A stretch of 64,000 nucleotides of DNA from assembly GCA_036898135.1 (NCBI GenBank), contig CM072511.1, positions 21,398,081-21,462,080 of the forward strand, in the 5' to 3' direction. The position numbers were made by a program, and so were the translations under genes. Source of the stretch: Oncomelania hupensis (taxonomy: Eukaryota > Mollusca > Gastropoda > Littorinimorpha > Pomatiopsidae). Below are positions 1-28,553 of the stretch, one piece after another; the stretch's first letter is position 1; every line of letters starts with the position of its first letter. The notes under the pieces are model-generated. The model had not been told where the DNA came from, searched no databases, and saw only the letters and a program-made list of their open reading frames with translations.

Positions 1-20
1 AACCACAAGACTATCACGGC
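1..20 (-). tRNA. tRNA-His, 5' part only (cut by window edge)
   Basis: The first 20 bases are the reverse complement of the acceptor 5' strand and D-arm start of the tRNA-His copies at 2699, 3746 and 4684, with one base change (ccacaaga for ccactaga). The flank to its right (tgatggat... tttcattcttcaagaaac) is the same upstream flank seen beside the other copies. The anticodon and 3' half lie outside the window, so function cannot be judged. Confidence 0.75.
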
Positions 21-551
21 TGATGGATAGAATGACTGCTTTCATTCTTCAAGAAACAAGAAATTGTCCTTTCTGTAAGACGAGCTGTCAGCTTATCTTT
101 TACCAAGTGTTACGTTGAGACGCTCATGATGGTGCGTGTGGAATGCGCACGATGTTATGTGTGAAGCGCGTGCAATGGTAGGCTTGTGTGTGACGCGCGC
201 GATAGATCTATTCGTTTTGTTTTGCGGCGCATGCAGTGGTGGAGTGTATTTGTCTTTGATTTGATTTTGCGTTGTTATTAGTGGAGGCTTTGTGTACCGT
301 TGGTGTTTTTATTTGCTCGATATTGTTTGAGAATTTTCGGGAAATGGTTGTTTACTATCGATCGAAGCGTGTGGATTGTTCTGTTGGTTACCATGGAAGC
401 TTCCATTCCAAATGAGGTTGTATGACGTGAGTCACGTGATGATGAAATTAATTTTGATTGGTGGTAGTGCGTCATCTACCGTGTTCTAAATTGTTCTGGA
501 GTATCAAGAGACTATTTAAGCGCCGCACTGTTTCAAAATAGGGTATATAAT

Positions 552-690
552 AAGTCTCCTCTCTGAAAATCCTTATTATTATTACAGAGTCTCCTCTCTG
601 AAAATCCTTATCGGGAAGAGAGGGGACTATAAACTGATTTTAAAAAAAAAATCCTTATCGGAAAGAGAGGGGACTATAAACTGATTATTA
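552..690. repeat. Tandem copies of a GTCTCCTCTCTG..GTCCCCT hairpin repeat
   Basis: The segment gtctcctctctgaaaatcc is present at about 553 and 591; the following part (ccttatcgg.aagagaggggactataaactg) is present at about 606 and 650. Each full unit can fold because the AGAGAGG..GAC and GTC..CCTCTCT ends are complementary. A single reverse-complement copy lies at 19540-19590 inside the foldback element. Biological role unknown. Confidence 0.7.
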
Positions 691-1084
691 AAAAAAAAAA
701 AAAAAAGGGGGTTGAATGTGTTGTTGTTATTGATAGTGAGTTGGAAAGTAAAATTTGAGAGTGGAAAAGTGATTGAGCGATTGTATGCAGTTGTTGATGT
801 GTGCTGAATAAAAGTGGAAAACTTCATACGTCGACTTTGTGACTTGTATGCTGCTTGAACGGGTTGCGTGAATAAACGAATCTGAGCTACACTCATCAGT
901 ACTTCAGCATTGGGGCTGAATCCATTACTGATAGAAAACACCAACATCGATTCGAGTGTAACACCAAGTAAACTTCATAAGAAACTTGACTCTAAAGCAT
1001 AATGTAGGCCTAAATGTTGTAAAACATGCGCAATACAGAGCAATACTTATTATTAGTATAATGATATATTTCAGTGAGTAGTTG

Positions 1085-1087
1085 TGC

Positions 1088-1163
<76 letters not shown>
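1085..1163. repeat. (TG)n(AG)n microsatellite
   Basis: About 22 bases of TG repeat run directly into about 54 bases of AG repeat. The same compound microsatellite recurs at the same place in neighbouring tRNA-His spacers (2959-3039 and 4021-4080). Confidence 0.95.
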
Positions 1164-1166
<3 letters not shown>

Positions 1167-1437
1167 CGTGCGCATACCTCACGCGTAAAAGGGCGCCTCT
1201 CTTGTTTATATAACCTGTATATTTAACTTTAATTTGTTTATGTGAGCAATGATATCTGCGCCTGTTTACATTCCTTGTTGAGGTACTAAAGAATTGTTGA
1301 ACTGAGTTGAATAGAATTATGGCAATATGCTTTAAAAATTTAAAAATTGTTTTAAAATTGTAAATATAAAAATGAGCATTATAATGCCTGACTGGAATAG
1401 TGAACTTTGTTTTCTTGTATTGCATTTTTTTTAATGT

Positions 1438-1507
1438 TGCCATGACCAATATTTGAAACTGTACCTCGGCTACAACGATAGGTCGTAACCACTAGACTAT
1501 CACGGCT
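1438..1507 (-). pseudogene. tRNA-His pseudogene
   Basis: It aligns over its whole length with the intact tRNA-His copies but carries many substitutions and is 2 nt shorter. The T loop (gaa-act in place of gaacctgg) and both sides of the T stem are damaged, and the acceptor pairing is broken on the 3' side (gccatgac). The D-arm and 5' acceptor strand are preserved. The histidine anticodon is still visible (ggctacaacg on the plus strand has a change next to it). It is unlikely to fold as a functional tRNA. Confidence 0.8.
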
Positions 1508-1583
1508 GGTGATCATATATGAGACTTGTAAAGTTAAGGATATCTAAAACCAGTATTATACTTTTCCTTTTTTTTCCTGCTTG

Positions 1584-2056
1584 CAGTGGTGTTCCTAGGA
1601 TTAGAGGGCAATAGGACAAAATGTCCTAAATCATAAAACTAATCGGACATCATGTCCTGACTACATAAAAGCAATAGGACATTCAGATTGTGAAGCGAAC
1701 CGATTAATGGTGCTTCTTTAGAAGACAGTGACTGAGATCAGAATAAATATGAATAAAGTAAAACAAAAACTCTGTTGTGTAAACAGTTTAAAAATGCCCT
1801 TTTGTTGTTCGACGGAATGTACTAAAGAGTGATAATAGTCTAGCATTGTCCACTATTCAAACTCGTTTTAACGGCTTTGACACTCCAGTTTGTACAGATG
1901 TTTCTTGCAGAGATCGCTCTAGTCATAATACTATCGGACAATGACCGCTAATTTCGCAATAGAATCGGACATTTGACGGGACACAGGTGTTTGCATTCGG
2001 TCATTTTCCAAACGAATCGGACCATGACCGATGTCCGAGGCCTCGGGACATCACTG
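1584..2056. mobile_element. Non-autonomous hAT-like DNA transposon (MITE), 473 bp
   Basis: The left end reads CAGTGGTGTTCCTAGG. The reverse complement of the right end reads CAGTGATGTCCCGAGG, matching at 13 of 16 positions. The 6 bp TGCTTG directly abuts both ends (1578-1583 and 2057-2062) as a target-site duplication. The CAGTGRTG terminus resembles hAT transposons; a 6-bp duplication is shorter than the usual 8 bp. The interior has no coding frame of note but repeats the motif atcggaca several times on both strands, as if subterminal binding sites. It is inserted in the spacer of the tRNA-His array. Confidence 0.75.
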
Positions 2057-2141
2057 TGCTTGAGCTGTTATATTAGGTTTATATGCAACTTGAAGTCAAG
2101 GAAATGTTGAATACAATTAGATCTACAAGTAAAAAATAAAA

Positions 2142-2227
<86 letters not shown>
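2142..2227. repeat. (GA)n microsatellite
   Basis: About 85 bases of near-perfect AG dinucleotide repeat, just downstream of the hAT-like element. Confidence 0.95.
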
Positions 2228-2305
2228 AGAAGTTAATAGTACAACCTAATAGATCTCAGAAAGGGGCAGAGAACGAGAGGCAAAAATAATTGTTTGCCAA
2301 AATTT

Positions 2306-2377
2306 TGTCGTGACTAGGATTCGAACTTTGGTTATCTCGGCGACAACGAGAGGTCCTAACCACTAGAATATCACGGC
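2306..2377 (-). pseudogene. tRNA-His-derived pseudogene with a GTC anticodon
   Basis: This 72-nt copy keeps the overall tRNA-His layout, but the anticodon loop reads TTGTCGC instead of TTGTGGC, changing the anticodon GTG (His) to GTC (Asp). Two T-stem pairs are mismatched, and the acceptor has a C-A mismatch at the second pair. A short T run follows its 3' end on the minus strand. The T-stem damage suggests a pseudogene rather than a recoded tRNA. Confidence 0.75.
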
Positions 2378-2698
2378 TTTGGATTATATTTGAGACTGTA
2401 AAGTTAATGATTGACCAAACCTTCTAGCACTAAAGTATAACTAAAACAGATATTATCCTTTTCTTTTGCCCTGCTTGATCTGTCATTAACTTAAAAAAAA
2501 AAATCTCGACCTCACAGAAATTTTGAAATAATAAGGGTATTTATGTATCGCTTTTTCCTAATAACATCAGTTCCAAGCAATTACATGTAATTTAAGAAAT
2601 TAAGAAATGGCACGAAATACAAGATCTCAATATGGTGCAAAAAGGAAAAGATTAAAATAAATTAATCAATCAATAAATAAAATTGTTCCAAAAAAATT

Positions 2699-2770
2699 TG
2701 CCGTGACCAGGATTCGAACCTGGGTTATCTCGGCCACAACGAGAGGTCCTAACCACTAGACTATCACGGC
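2699..2770 (-). tRNA. tRNA-His (GTG)
   Basis: 72 nt folding as a canonical cloverleaf. The acceptor is GCCGTGA/TCACGGC, the anticodon stem TCTCG/CGAGA with loop TTGTGGC (anticodon GTG), and the T arm CCAGG-TTCGAAT-CCTGG. The B box GGTTCGAATCC and A box are intact. The discriminator is A; the G-1 of tRNA-His is normally added after transcription. A T7 run follows the 3' end on the minus strand, a good RNA polymerase III terminator. It decodes histidine codons CAC/CAU. Confidence 0.95.
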
Positions 2771-2958
2771 TGATGGATTTATTGCTTGCTTTCATTCATC
2801 AAGAAACAAAAATTATACTTTCTATAACATGAACTGTCAGCTTATCTTAATTTTTATCACAGTAAGCTTAATAAGAAACTTGACTCCTAAGAATAATATA
2901 GGGCTACAGGAGGTTGTAAAACATGAGCAATACAGAACAATTATATAATTCAGTGAGT

Positions 2959-2991
2959 AGTTGTGTGTGTTTGTGTGTGTGTGAGAGAGAG

Positions 2992-3039
<48 letters not shown>
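2959..3039. repeat. (TG)n(AG)n microsatellite
   Basis: Counterpart of the 1085-1163 microsatellite in the next tRNA-His repeat unit, here about 22 bases TG-rich then about 55 bases AG. Confidence 0.9.
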
Positions 3040-3041
<2 letters not shown>

Positions 3042-3627
3042 TGCTCATAGGCCTACCTCACGCGTTAAAGTGCGGCTCTTTTGTTTATATAACGTGTACT
3101 TTAACTTTAATTTTTTTTATGTGAGTAATGATCTCTGCACCTGTCCACATTCCTTATTGAGGTAATAAAGATTTGTTGAACTGAATGGAATACAATTATG
3201 GGGATGTGCTATCAACAATTAAAATGGTTTAACATGGTAACTATTACGATGAGCATTGTAATGCCTGACTGGAATAATGAACTTTGTTTTCTTGTTACAA
3301 TATCAGTATTATAACCCTGTCACTTACTCTCTGTAAAGCCGTTTGGTAAAAAGGCATGCAACTGCTTGGAAAAATGAAAGCGGATTGTGGTGAATTCCTA
3401 ATTTACATGAATTTAAAATATGATTATTGAGTATTCTTGACGCATATTAATTTTTAAAAAAATGGGATTAGTGTGAATTCTCAATGTATATGAATGTGAA
3501 TCTGCAACTGCTGTAATTCCTTCTTTTTGGGGGGGATAATAAAGATGTTTTATATTGTATTGTCTTGTATTTTAAAGAAAAGATGTAAATGGCATGAAGT
3601 AATAGATTTCAGTATGGGACAAAGGTA

Positions 3628-3697
3628 GAAGTGTCCCTCCTCCCCCCCCCTCTCCCCCCTCCCCCCCCCCTCTCCCCCCCCCTCTCCCCCCCCCCCT
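3628..3697. repeat. Poly-C/pyrimidine tract
   Basis: A C-rich strand with interspersed TCT, followed by an A-rich stretch that ends at the tRNA-His copy at 3746. Long C runs of this kind can form i-motif or G-quadruplex structures on the two strands; the sequence alone does not show whether it does. Confidence 0.9.
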
Positions 3698-3745
3698 TCA
3701 GAAAAAAAGGAAAAAAAAGAAAAGCGTTTTACCAAAAAAAAATAT

Positions 3746-3817
3746 TGCCGTGACCAGGATTCGAACCTGGGTTATCTCGGCCACAACGAGAGGTCCTAAC
3801 CACTAGACTATCACGGC
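3746..3817 (-). tRNA. tRNA-His (GTG)
   Basis: Identical in sequence to the copy at 2699-2770: GCCGTGA acceptor, GTG anticodon in loop TTGTGGC, intact D and T arms, A discriminator. A T9 run follows the 3' end as pol III terminator. The shared upstream flank (to the right on the plus strand) is kept. Confidence 0.95.
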
Positions 3818-4047
3818 TAATTGAGATACGACCTGCTTTTATTCTTCAAGAAACAAGAAATTGTCCTTTCTGTAAGACGAGCTGTCAGCTTATCTTTTAG
3901 CAAGTAAGCTTAATGAGAAACTTGACTCTAAAGCATAATGTAGGCCTAAATGTTGTAAAACATGCGCAATACAGAGCAATAGTTATTATTAGTATAATTA
4001 TATATTTCAGTGAGTAGTTGTGCGTGTGTGTGTGTGTGCGGGGGTGC

Positions 4048-4078
<31 letters not shown>

Positions 4079-4683
4079 CGTGCACATACCTCACGCGTAA
4101 AAGGGCGCCTCTCTTATTTATATAACCTGTACATTTAACTTTAATTTGTTTATGTGAGTAATAATATTATGCGCCTGTCCACATTCCTTGTTGAGGTAAT
4201 AAAGATTTGTTGAACTGAGTTAAATAGAATTATGGCGATATGCTTTACAATTTTAAAATTGTTTTAAAATTGTAAATATAAAAATGAGCATTATAATGCC
4301 TGACTGGAATAGTGAACTTTGTTTTCTTGTTACAATATCAGTGTTATAACCCTGTCACTTATGCTCTGTAAAGCCGTTTGATAACAAGGCATGCAACTAC
4401 TTGGAAAGAAGAAAGCGGATTGTGGTGAATTCCTAATGGACACGAAGTTAAAATATGATTATTGGGTATTCTTGACGTATATTAATTTTAAAAAATGGGA
4501 TTAATGCGAATTCTTAAGGTATATGATTGTGATTCTGCGCCTGCTATGATTCCTTTTGGGATAATAAAAATGTTTTGTATTGTATTGTCTTGTATTTAAG
4601 TTTGTAAAAAAAAAGTAAATTAAAGGAAGAAGTGCACACACAAAAAAAGCCTCACAAACAATAAAAACGTGTTTCCAAAAATT

Positions 4684-4755
4684 TGCCGTGACCAGGATTC
4701 GAACCTGGGTTATCTCGGCCACAACGAGAGGTCCTAACCACTAGACTATCACGGC
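4684..4755 (-). tRNA. tRNA-His (GTG)
   Basis: Identical to the copies at 2699 and 3746, with GTG anticodon, complete cloverleaf and a T5 run after the 3' end. It is the last (right-most) copy. Homology with the unit flank continues to about 4870 and then stops, marking the edge of the array. Confidence 0.95.
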
Positions 4756-4869
4756 TGATGTATTGGTTGTCTGCTTTCATTCATCAAGAAACAAAAAATG
4801 AGTCCTTTCTATTACATAAACTCTCATCTTATCTCTTATCAACAAATATAGGCCTAAATGTTGTAAAAC

Positions 4870-6119
4870 ATGCAGACGTACGCAGCAAGGATCATTAATA
4901 GTACAATAGGCTTATATGCTTTGAATCCTCGCGAGTTAAATGGGACTTAACAACTTAGCCAGCCTAAACTAAGGTGGAGCATGTAGGTATGAGGAAAATA
5001 ACACTGAGAAGTCTTCGTTCAGCCATTCTGTGTTGGACACTACCAATTAAATGTTAATAGTCTACAGCAGAAAAAGAAACATAACATGATAAGTTGGAAA
5101 CACTGAATACCCGACTTCAGCGATTACACGTTTAAAAATAGAAGAAGAAAAAAAAGTGGAAACAAAAACAAACTTTCTATTAATCCGCAAGATTGGCCGA
5201 AGCACACACAACGTGCCCGTATTGGCGGATTATAGAATATAGAATAATGTTTTGTATAGCCTACTATTGCAAAGAACAACCGCGTTCACTCAATCTTCTA
5301 AATGTAATAGTAAACATAATTAAATATTAAATTGGATTTCAATGAAATTTATCAGACGACTTAAAATAATCTATTCCTCAGCTGAACAAATAATTATGTT
5401 TACAGATTATGGTTTTTTGAAAATCGCAATTCATCTGAAATTTTCTATTATTATTTTTTTAATCATTCAACAAGACGGCAAGAAATTCAAATGTATTTTG
5501 AGATGCTCACACTCTTCCCTGAAAAGTAGGCATTTAAAAAAAAGGGTTGATTTACTTGGCGGAGTTCTGACTCCATTCTAAAGAAGGTTAAGGAAAACAT
5601 GGAGTGAGAGGCCACTGTCTGAATTATCTGCAAGAAAAAAAAAGGATCAAAATCGTCTCAGCTAACTATTAGATACAGCTCAAGACGCGTTTAGAAAATG
5701 GCGAAGCGCAATGACCTTGGCCTTTGAGAAAGTAGTCTACTACTACGAATAATGTGATATACTTAGCAGAAGATAGAGTGTCCACAAAGTAAAAAAGATC
5801 AACAATTTCGGTTCAGTTATTGCTGAGATACGGTAAAAGTGTGTTTAGAACAACAACAACAACAAAGTTAAATTCGGAGCAACGAAACGAAACGACTGAC
5901 TGACCGACTGATGGACAATCGGACTGCTACTGAGGTACACATGACGTGTGCGTATCGGCGGGTTATGCAATACAGATTAATGTTAGTGCATTGAAGACTG
6001 AAAATGGCGGTTTTGCAGCTTCCGACAAAATTGAAGACTCTAAACAGTTTTTTTTTCTTCTAATGTATTCATAGTAGAGGATACCACAAACCCTTTATGT
6101 CACCTAGATCGAAATCAAA
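4870..6119. other. Gene-free stretch between tRNA array and LINE fragment
   Basis: No coding or RNA gene was recognised. An AT-rich open frame at 5342-5581 has no recognisable domain. From about 5795 to 5930 there is a piece of the dispersed repeat that reads ttcggttcag..gctgagatacgg and ends in gactgatggac; a longer copy occurs at 7665-7920. Confidence 0.6.
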
Positions 6120-6857
6120 CGGGATTTCAGTGTACAATGTTTAATTACTCCTGAGTCAGTAGAAAAGAAGCTAAGGGAGTTGGACCCTCTAAAGCCCAGG
6201 GCCATCACGGTATTCTATCCAGGTATTGAAATAACTGGCGATGAGTTGGCAGCTCCATTTGCTGCGCTTTTTAACAGGTAATTGGAGACAGGCATTGTGC
6301 CGAAAGATTGGAAAATGCTGAAGTAACTGCCATTTTAAAAAGGAGTTCTCGTTCTCATGCAGGTAACTATAGCCCCATACGCCTTATATGTACAACATGC
6401 AAAGTAATGGAACCAGTTCTTAGAAATGTTATTGTGTCATATTTTAACGACAATCAGTCTTATTCAAATTGCGAGCACGATTCTCGCTCTAAGAGACCGT
6501 GTGTTATACAACTTTGGAAGTTATGGAGGAGCTCACCTTACTATTAGATGAAAAGCAACCAGTGGATATTGTTTATCTTGATTTTCATAAGGCTTTCGAC
6601 TGTGTGCCACATTAGCACCCTTTGAAAAAAAGGAAGCTTATGGTATTGTTGAGAACATCCTGAGTAGGATGAGGAACGTTCTCGGCGGACGCACTCAGAG
6701 GGTAAGGGTGAAGCAGTGACTTCAAATGCAGAGCAGAGGTATCGAGTGGAATTCCGCAAGGCTCTATATAAGGTCCAATACTTTTCACACTATTTATAAA
6801 TGACATTCCTGAATGCGTACAGTCAGCTAGGAAGGTAGTTGCAGATGACACCAAGAT

Positions 6858-6934
<77 letters not shown>

Positions 6935-7600
6935 TGACACTAAATTAACATTTGAGTCCCACATACAAAACAGTATTAATAAAGCTAACAAAATGATCGG
7001 GTTGATAAAGAAAATTTTCCTTTAGTTGGATAACAGTATATTTACTAAGTTATACAAAGGCCTTGTAAGACCCTCCTGTGGAATACGGCAATACAATTTG
7101 GTCACCCTACCTTAAGAAACGTTCAGCAGCAATTGAAAAAGTTCAGCGCAGAGCAACCAAGTTGTTTAGTAAATGCTGTGACTTGCCTTACAGTGAACAA
7201 TTAAGTTATGCAAAATTGCATTCTCTTAAAGGAAGACGGATAAGAGGTGACTTAATAGAAACGTATAAGATTTTCAATTACCATAACGATCTTTCTTGGA
7301 ATGAATTGTTCTCATCCCCTTCTTGTAATGTTACTCGACACCCCGAGGGAAATTTTTTTTATTGAGCACTCTAAAACTAACCTATGTAAAAATGTGTTTA
7401 GTAATAGAGTTGCAACTAACTGGAATAACTGGAATAAGTTATGATCTTCAATCAAATATGCTAGATGTACAAACACGTTCAAAAACCTCCTTGATAAGTT
7501 ACTCAAATTTGTAAATTTGTTTAGAAGCTTTGATACATAATTAGGAATTAGGATTTGTGTGCTTAAACCTGATCTATAAGCGGAATCTAAAAGAAGGAGC
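6120..7600 (+). mobile_element. Degenerate non-LTR retrotransposon (reverse transcriptase fragment)
   Basis: Conceptual translation in shifting frames gives reverse-transcriptase blocks in the correct order. These are TPESVEKKLRELDP near 6150, ETGIVPKDWK near 6290, NYSPIRLICTTCKVMEPVLR near 6366, YLDFHKAFDCVPH near 6575, SGIPQGSI near 6745, LFINDIPECVQ and VADDTK near 6800-6855. After a TAA microsatellite come TKLTFESHIQNSINKANKMIG and VEYGNTIWSPYLKKR (7078-7130), the C-terminal thumb region. Stops and frameshifts show it is dead. The YADD-type catalytic motif is reduced to VADD with Tyr missing. Family is jockey/CR1-like, not determined further. No target-site duplication was found. Confidence 0.85.
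6860..6934. repeat. (TAA)n microsatellite inside the LINE
   Basis: About 24 TAA units begin right after the catalytic VADDTKI segment and end before the TKLTFESH block. They replace the roughly 50-70 residues that normally separate these parts of a reverse transcriptase. Confidence 0.95.
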
Positions 7601-7664
7601 GTATAATAATTTTGCTGCCTATCCCAGCTCCACCACTACTACTACTACTACTATTTGAAGAATG

Positions 7665-7920
7665 GCCCATGACTGTGCACAAAATCTCAGCAAAATCGGT
7701 TTAGCCGTTTTGGAGATATTAAACAAAGCGTGTTTAGCAACAAAATGACTCCAGTGACCTTGAACTTTGCGGCAGGGCAAATATGATGGTACGGTAGGCA
7801 GGACACTGACCTAGGTAATGTTCCAAAGAAGTTTGGTCAAAATCGGTTCAGTGGTTCTTGAGATATGGCGTCCAACGGACTGATGGACAAACAAACCGAC
7901 CGACAGGCTCATTCTGATTC
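7665..7920. repeat. Dispersed repeat with ggttcagtggttcttgagatatgg motif
   Basis: Contains two phrases of one pattern (aaaatcggtttagccgtttt ggagatatt and caaaatcggttcagtggttc ttgagatatgg) and ends in ggactgatggacaaac. A shorter copy lies at about 5795-5930. It is non-coding. Confidence 0.5.
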
Positions 7921-8124
7921 CCTCCCCCACCTGTTTCAAAGTATTTCCAGATACGTCTGGAAATACGAAACGTTGTGTATAACAGAACAAAAGACAGTTC
8001 GCAGTAATGTGAAGTACTGTGTGTAGGATGGGATCATAGCAATCGGTCTCGGCTGACTAGTTTGGTTCAGTTCAGTTCAGTTCCTTTATTTAACGTCTAT
8101 TCATTTTTTACAATGATTTTGGAC

Positions 8125-8131
8125 GATCACA

Positions 8132-8175
<44 letters not shown>

Positions 8176-8178
8176 CAG
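8125..8178. repeat. (CA)n microsatellite
   Basis: About 50 bases of CA dinucleotide repeat. Confidence 0.95.
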
Positions 8179-8283
8179 CCGGGGCTACACAGTATTATCA
8201 TGACTTTCCCCAAACGCCACATACGTTGTGCTAACAATGGGTCATATTTCGTCCCCATTTTTAAGTACTTTGCAGTGTTCGAA

Positions 8284-8325
8284 CCCAAACCCTAACCCTA
8301 ACCCTAACCCAGCCCTAACCCTAAC
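8284..8325. repeat. Interstitial telomeric repeat (CCCTAA)n
   Basis: About six CCCTAA units with minor interruptions (cccaaacc, cccagcc), the reverse complement of the animal telomere repeat TTAGGG. It is a short internal block, not a chromosome end. A second block is at 18242-18320. Confidence 0.9.
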
Positions 8326-9149
8326 GGATCATTGTTTTGACGTCAAAACAAGTAAGCATGTCAATACAAGTTATATAGATGTTCACTGATTTGTCCAGAT
8401 AACACTGTGCAAGTGTGCCCACACACACGCGCACACATCGTCTTCTGATAATAATGAAATGTAAGCACTGAAACCAAACTGGAGCACCAAAATATTAACA
8501 AAGGAAACTCACAATCAAGCAATCACACATGCACTCACGCACTCACACACACATACACATTTATGTATACAATCACAAATATTTTAAAATCAGTATTTAA
8601 AATAATACTTGCGCTATTGTTTATATTATTGCTTGATTGTACAATATATTAGCCTACAAATATCGTCAGTGTTTTATAGCATTGCATTCTGTGCTGTGCA
8701 CATGGGTAACAAATAAGTACACTCAAATAATAAATGTTTTATACAAACTGGCTGTTGACATATACAATTAATATTTGTTACAACCCAAGTGCATTTTATA
8801 CATAACGTTTGCAATATTTCTTGAACACGATAAAATATTTTGATAAATTTATTTAAATTAGTTTAGATATATGAATACATTCCATAGTACTGGTATTAAG
8901 TACTGCAATAGACTTCACATTGTATGTTAACAAACACTGCATGGCTTCTTTAATAGATGAGTGCAGTCAGTCTTTGATAGTCTGTACAGTTAAGGTCTCA
9001 CAACACAAAGAATATTTAAGCTATATATCTTAACGTACAAAACTACACTAAAAAAAACAACCAACCAAAAAACAAACAAAAAACAAGATTGCAAATTTCT
9101 TAGGCCTGCCGATAGACTGGCATTTAGTTCAGTGCAGAAACAATCCTAA

Positions 9150-12419
<3,270 letters not shown>

Positions 12420-12674
12420 TGACCGTGCACATCATTAGCGACCGCCATGTAAGCTTACTACGACAATTCCAGAACAAGCGTGAAGCCAACTTCAAGAACC
12501 GGTCGCCAAAATTACTCCACAGAAAACTGGAGAAGCGCAAGAGACGAAGACCTTAACGCTAGCACGAACGTTAACTCTTGCAAATTAGAGTCTTGCAACA
12601 GCAGCAGCAAGACCACCAGCACATGCCACAACATAAACAGCAGCAGCACCGGAAACATCAACAGCAACAGCAAT
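12420..12674 (+). other. Probable 5' UTR part of the first visible exon of the TIR gene
   Basis: A splice acceptor is likely at 12418-12419 (tactgaatttgcag). From 12420 on, the TIR frame has a stop (TAA) at 12450-12452 and no in-frame ATG until 12675. Unless another acceptor lies between (tactccacag at 12522 is one candidate), this part is untranslated. It carries two upstream AUGs: a minimal AUG-UAA at 12447-12452, and a 22-codon frame from 12623 whose stop at 12688-12690 overlaps the main start. The CAG/CAA-rich tract would read as Ser/Asn-rich in the TIR frame. Confidence 0.4.
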
Positions 12675-27395
<14,721 letters not shown>

Positions 27396-27530
27396 TGATG
27401 ATGATGAATATAGGATGCTATCGCGCGCTTTATTGCAGTCGAACTCAAAGTGCGGCGATCTGAAGAGATCGCTGTTACAGAAGGCAAAAGATAAATAATT
27501 TTTTAATTTTGAAATTTAGATTGATTGCAT

Positions 27531-27560
27531 CTATTATTATTATTATTATTATTATTATTT
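27531..27560. repeat. (TTA)n microsatellite
   Basis: Eight to nine ATT units ending in a T run. Confidence 0.9.
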
Positions 27561-27637
27561 TTTTTTATTGATGATGATGGTGATGGTAGTACCAGAAGTT
27601 GTTGTTGTTCTAGTGCTGGTAATGACAACAGTGAGGA

Positions 27638-27659
27638 CGACGACGACGACGACGACGAC

Positions 27660-27705
<46 letters not shown>

Positions 27706-27743
27706 CCTATTCCATTTGCCTTCTCGCAGCAGACCTTCAATTA

Positions 27744-27825
<82 letters not shown>

Positions 27826-27828
27826 GTG
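27638..27828. repeat. (GAC)n and (GAT)n microsatellites
   Basis: 27638-27661 is GAC repeat, 27661-27704 GAT repeat, 27745-27826 GAT repeat, with a unique stretch between. These produce long poly-Asp, poly-Met, poly-His and poly-Ile frames that are not genes. Confidence 0.95.
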
Positions 27829-28019
27829 TTGAAGACGACAATGTTGGATATTCTGTATGTTGAACAGACGAAGATGTGGACAAAGAGTGGGCAAGGAGAT
27901 ACATTTGGGGCCCGTTGTGGCGAGTTGTGGTCTATGCCTTGACCAGGTCTGAGGTACCTTACTTCTGAATGACCAACTTGACCATCTTGACCACAGAGTT
28001 GGAAATCTTCAAACCATAC

Positions 28020-28060
28020 TTGAGCAGCTCTTTGAGGTGGAAAGCGCGCTGTATAAGGAC
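28020..28060 (+). mobile_element. LINE/SINE 3' tail fragment
   Basis: ctctttgaggtggaaagcgc followed by gctgtataagg has the CR1/L2-like tail pattern also seen at 40026 and 47205. Confidence 0.4.
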
Positions 28061-28553
28061 AATGCATAATGAAATACAGTTCAAGCCTGTTAACACCAAA
28101 GACTATATTATAACATATATGCTACTAGCATGGAACTGCTAAGTGCTGGTTCTTTCGTTTTTAAGCACGCGCATCTAGCAGACTCTCAAATTTGAATGTT
28201 GCGCTTTATAAAATAAAATAATTATTATTACCTGATTATATTTAGTAGTATGAAATAGTTTTCTTACTGGAAATATTGTAAAACCATCCTAAAAGTTATC
28301 TGCGGAATTATGTTCTTTTGCTACTTTTAATCTGCTTGAGGCTTGTGCCTATGATGTAGCCTACATGTACAGTACAATCCCATACATTGCAAACAGATAA
28401 GACCAGAAGGGATATACCTAAGAATGTGAAGTATGTTAGATTTTACTTTTGTGAACGCCAATAATGATATATAATATATAATATTTGACAACATCAACAA
28501 CAACAACAACAGCCACAACAACAACAGCAAGACGAAATATTGCATTCCAAGTG

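Larger units (their letters stand above)
1..4870. repeat. Tandem array of tRNA-His-containing repeat units
   Basis: Six tRNA-His-like sequences lie on the minus strand with ends at about 20, 1507, 2377, 2770, 3817 and 4755. The spacers are homologous: after the tRNA comes a conserved block (tttcattc.tcaagaaacaa...gagctgtcagcttatctt), then agaaacttgactc..aag.ataatgtagg, a (TG)n(AG)n microsatellite, a block containing cctcacgcgt, and a block with gcctgactggaat before the next tRNA. Spacers differ by indels, microsatellite length and one transposon insertion. This is a locally amplified gene cluster that is diverging; spacing is 393-1487 bp. Confidence 0.85.

Noticed and set aside
27525..27863. 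Open frame with long poly-Asp runs
   Set aside because: It is made of (GAC)n/(GAT)n microsatellites; the other frames of the same DNA give poly-Met, poly-His and poly-Ile frames of similar length.
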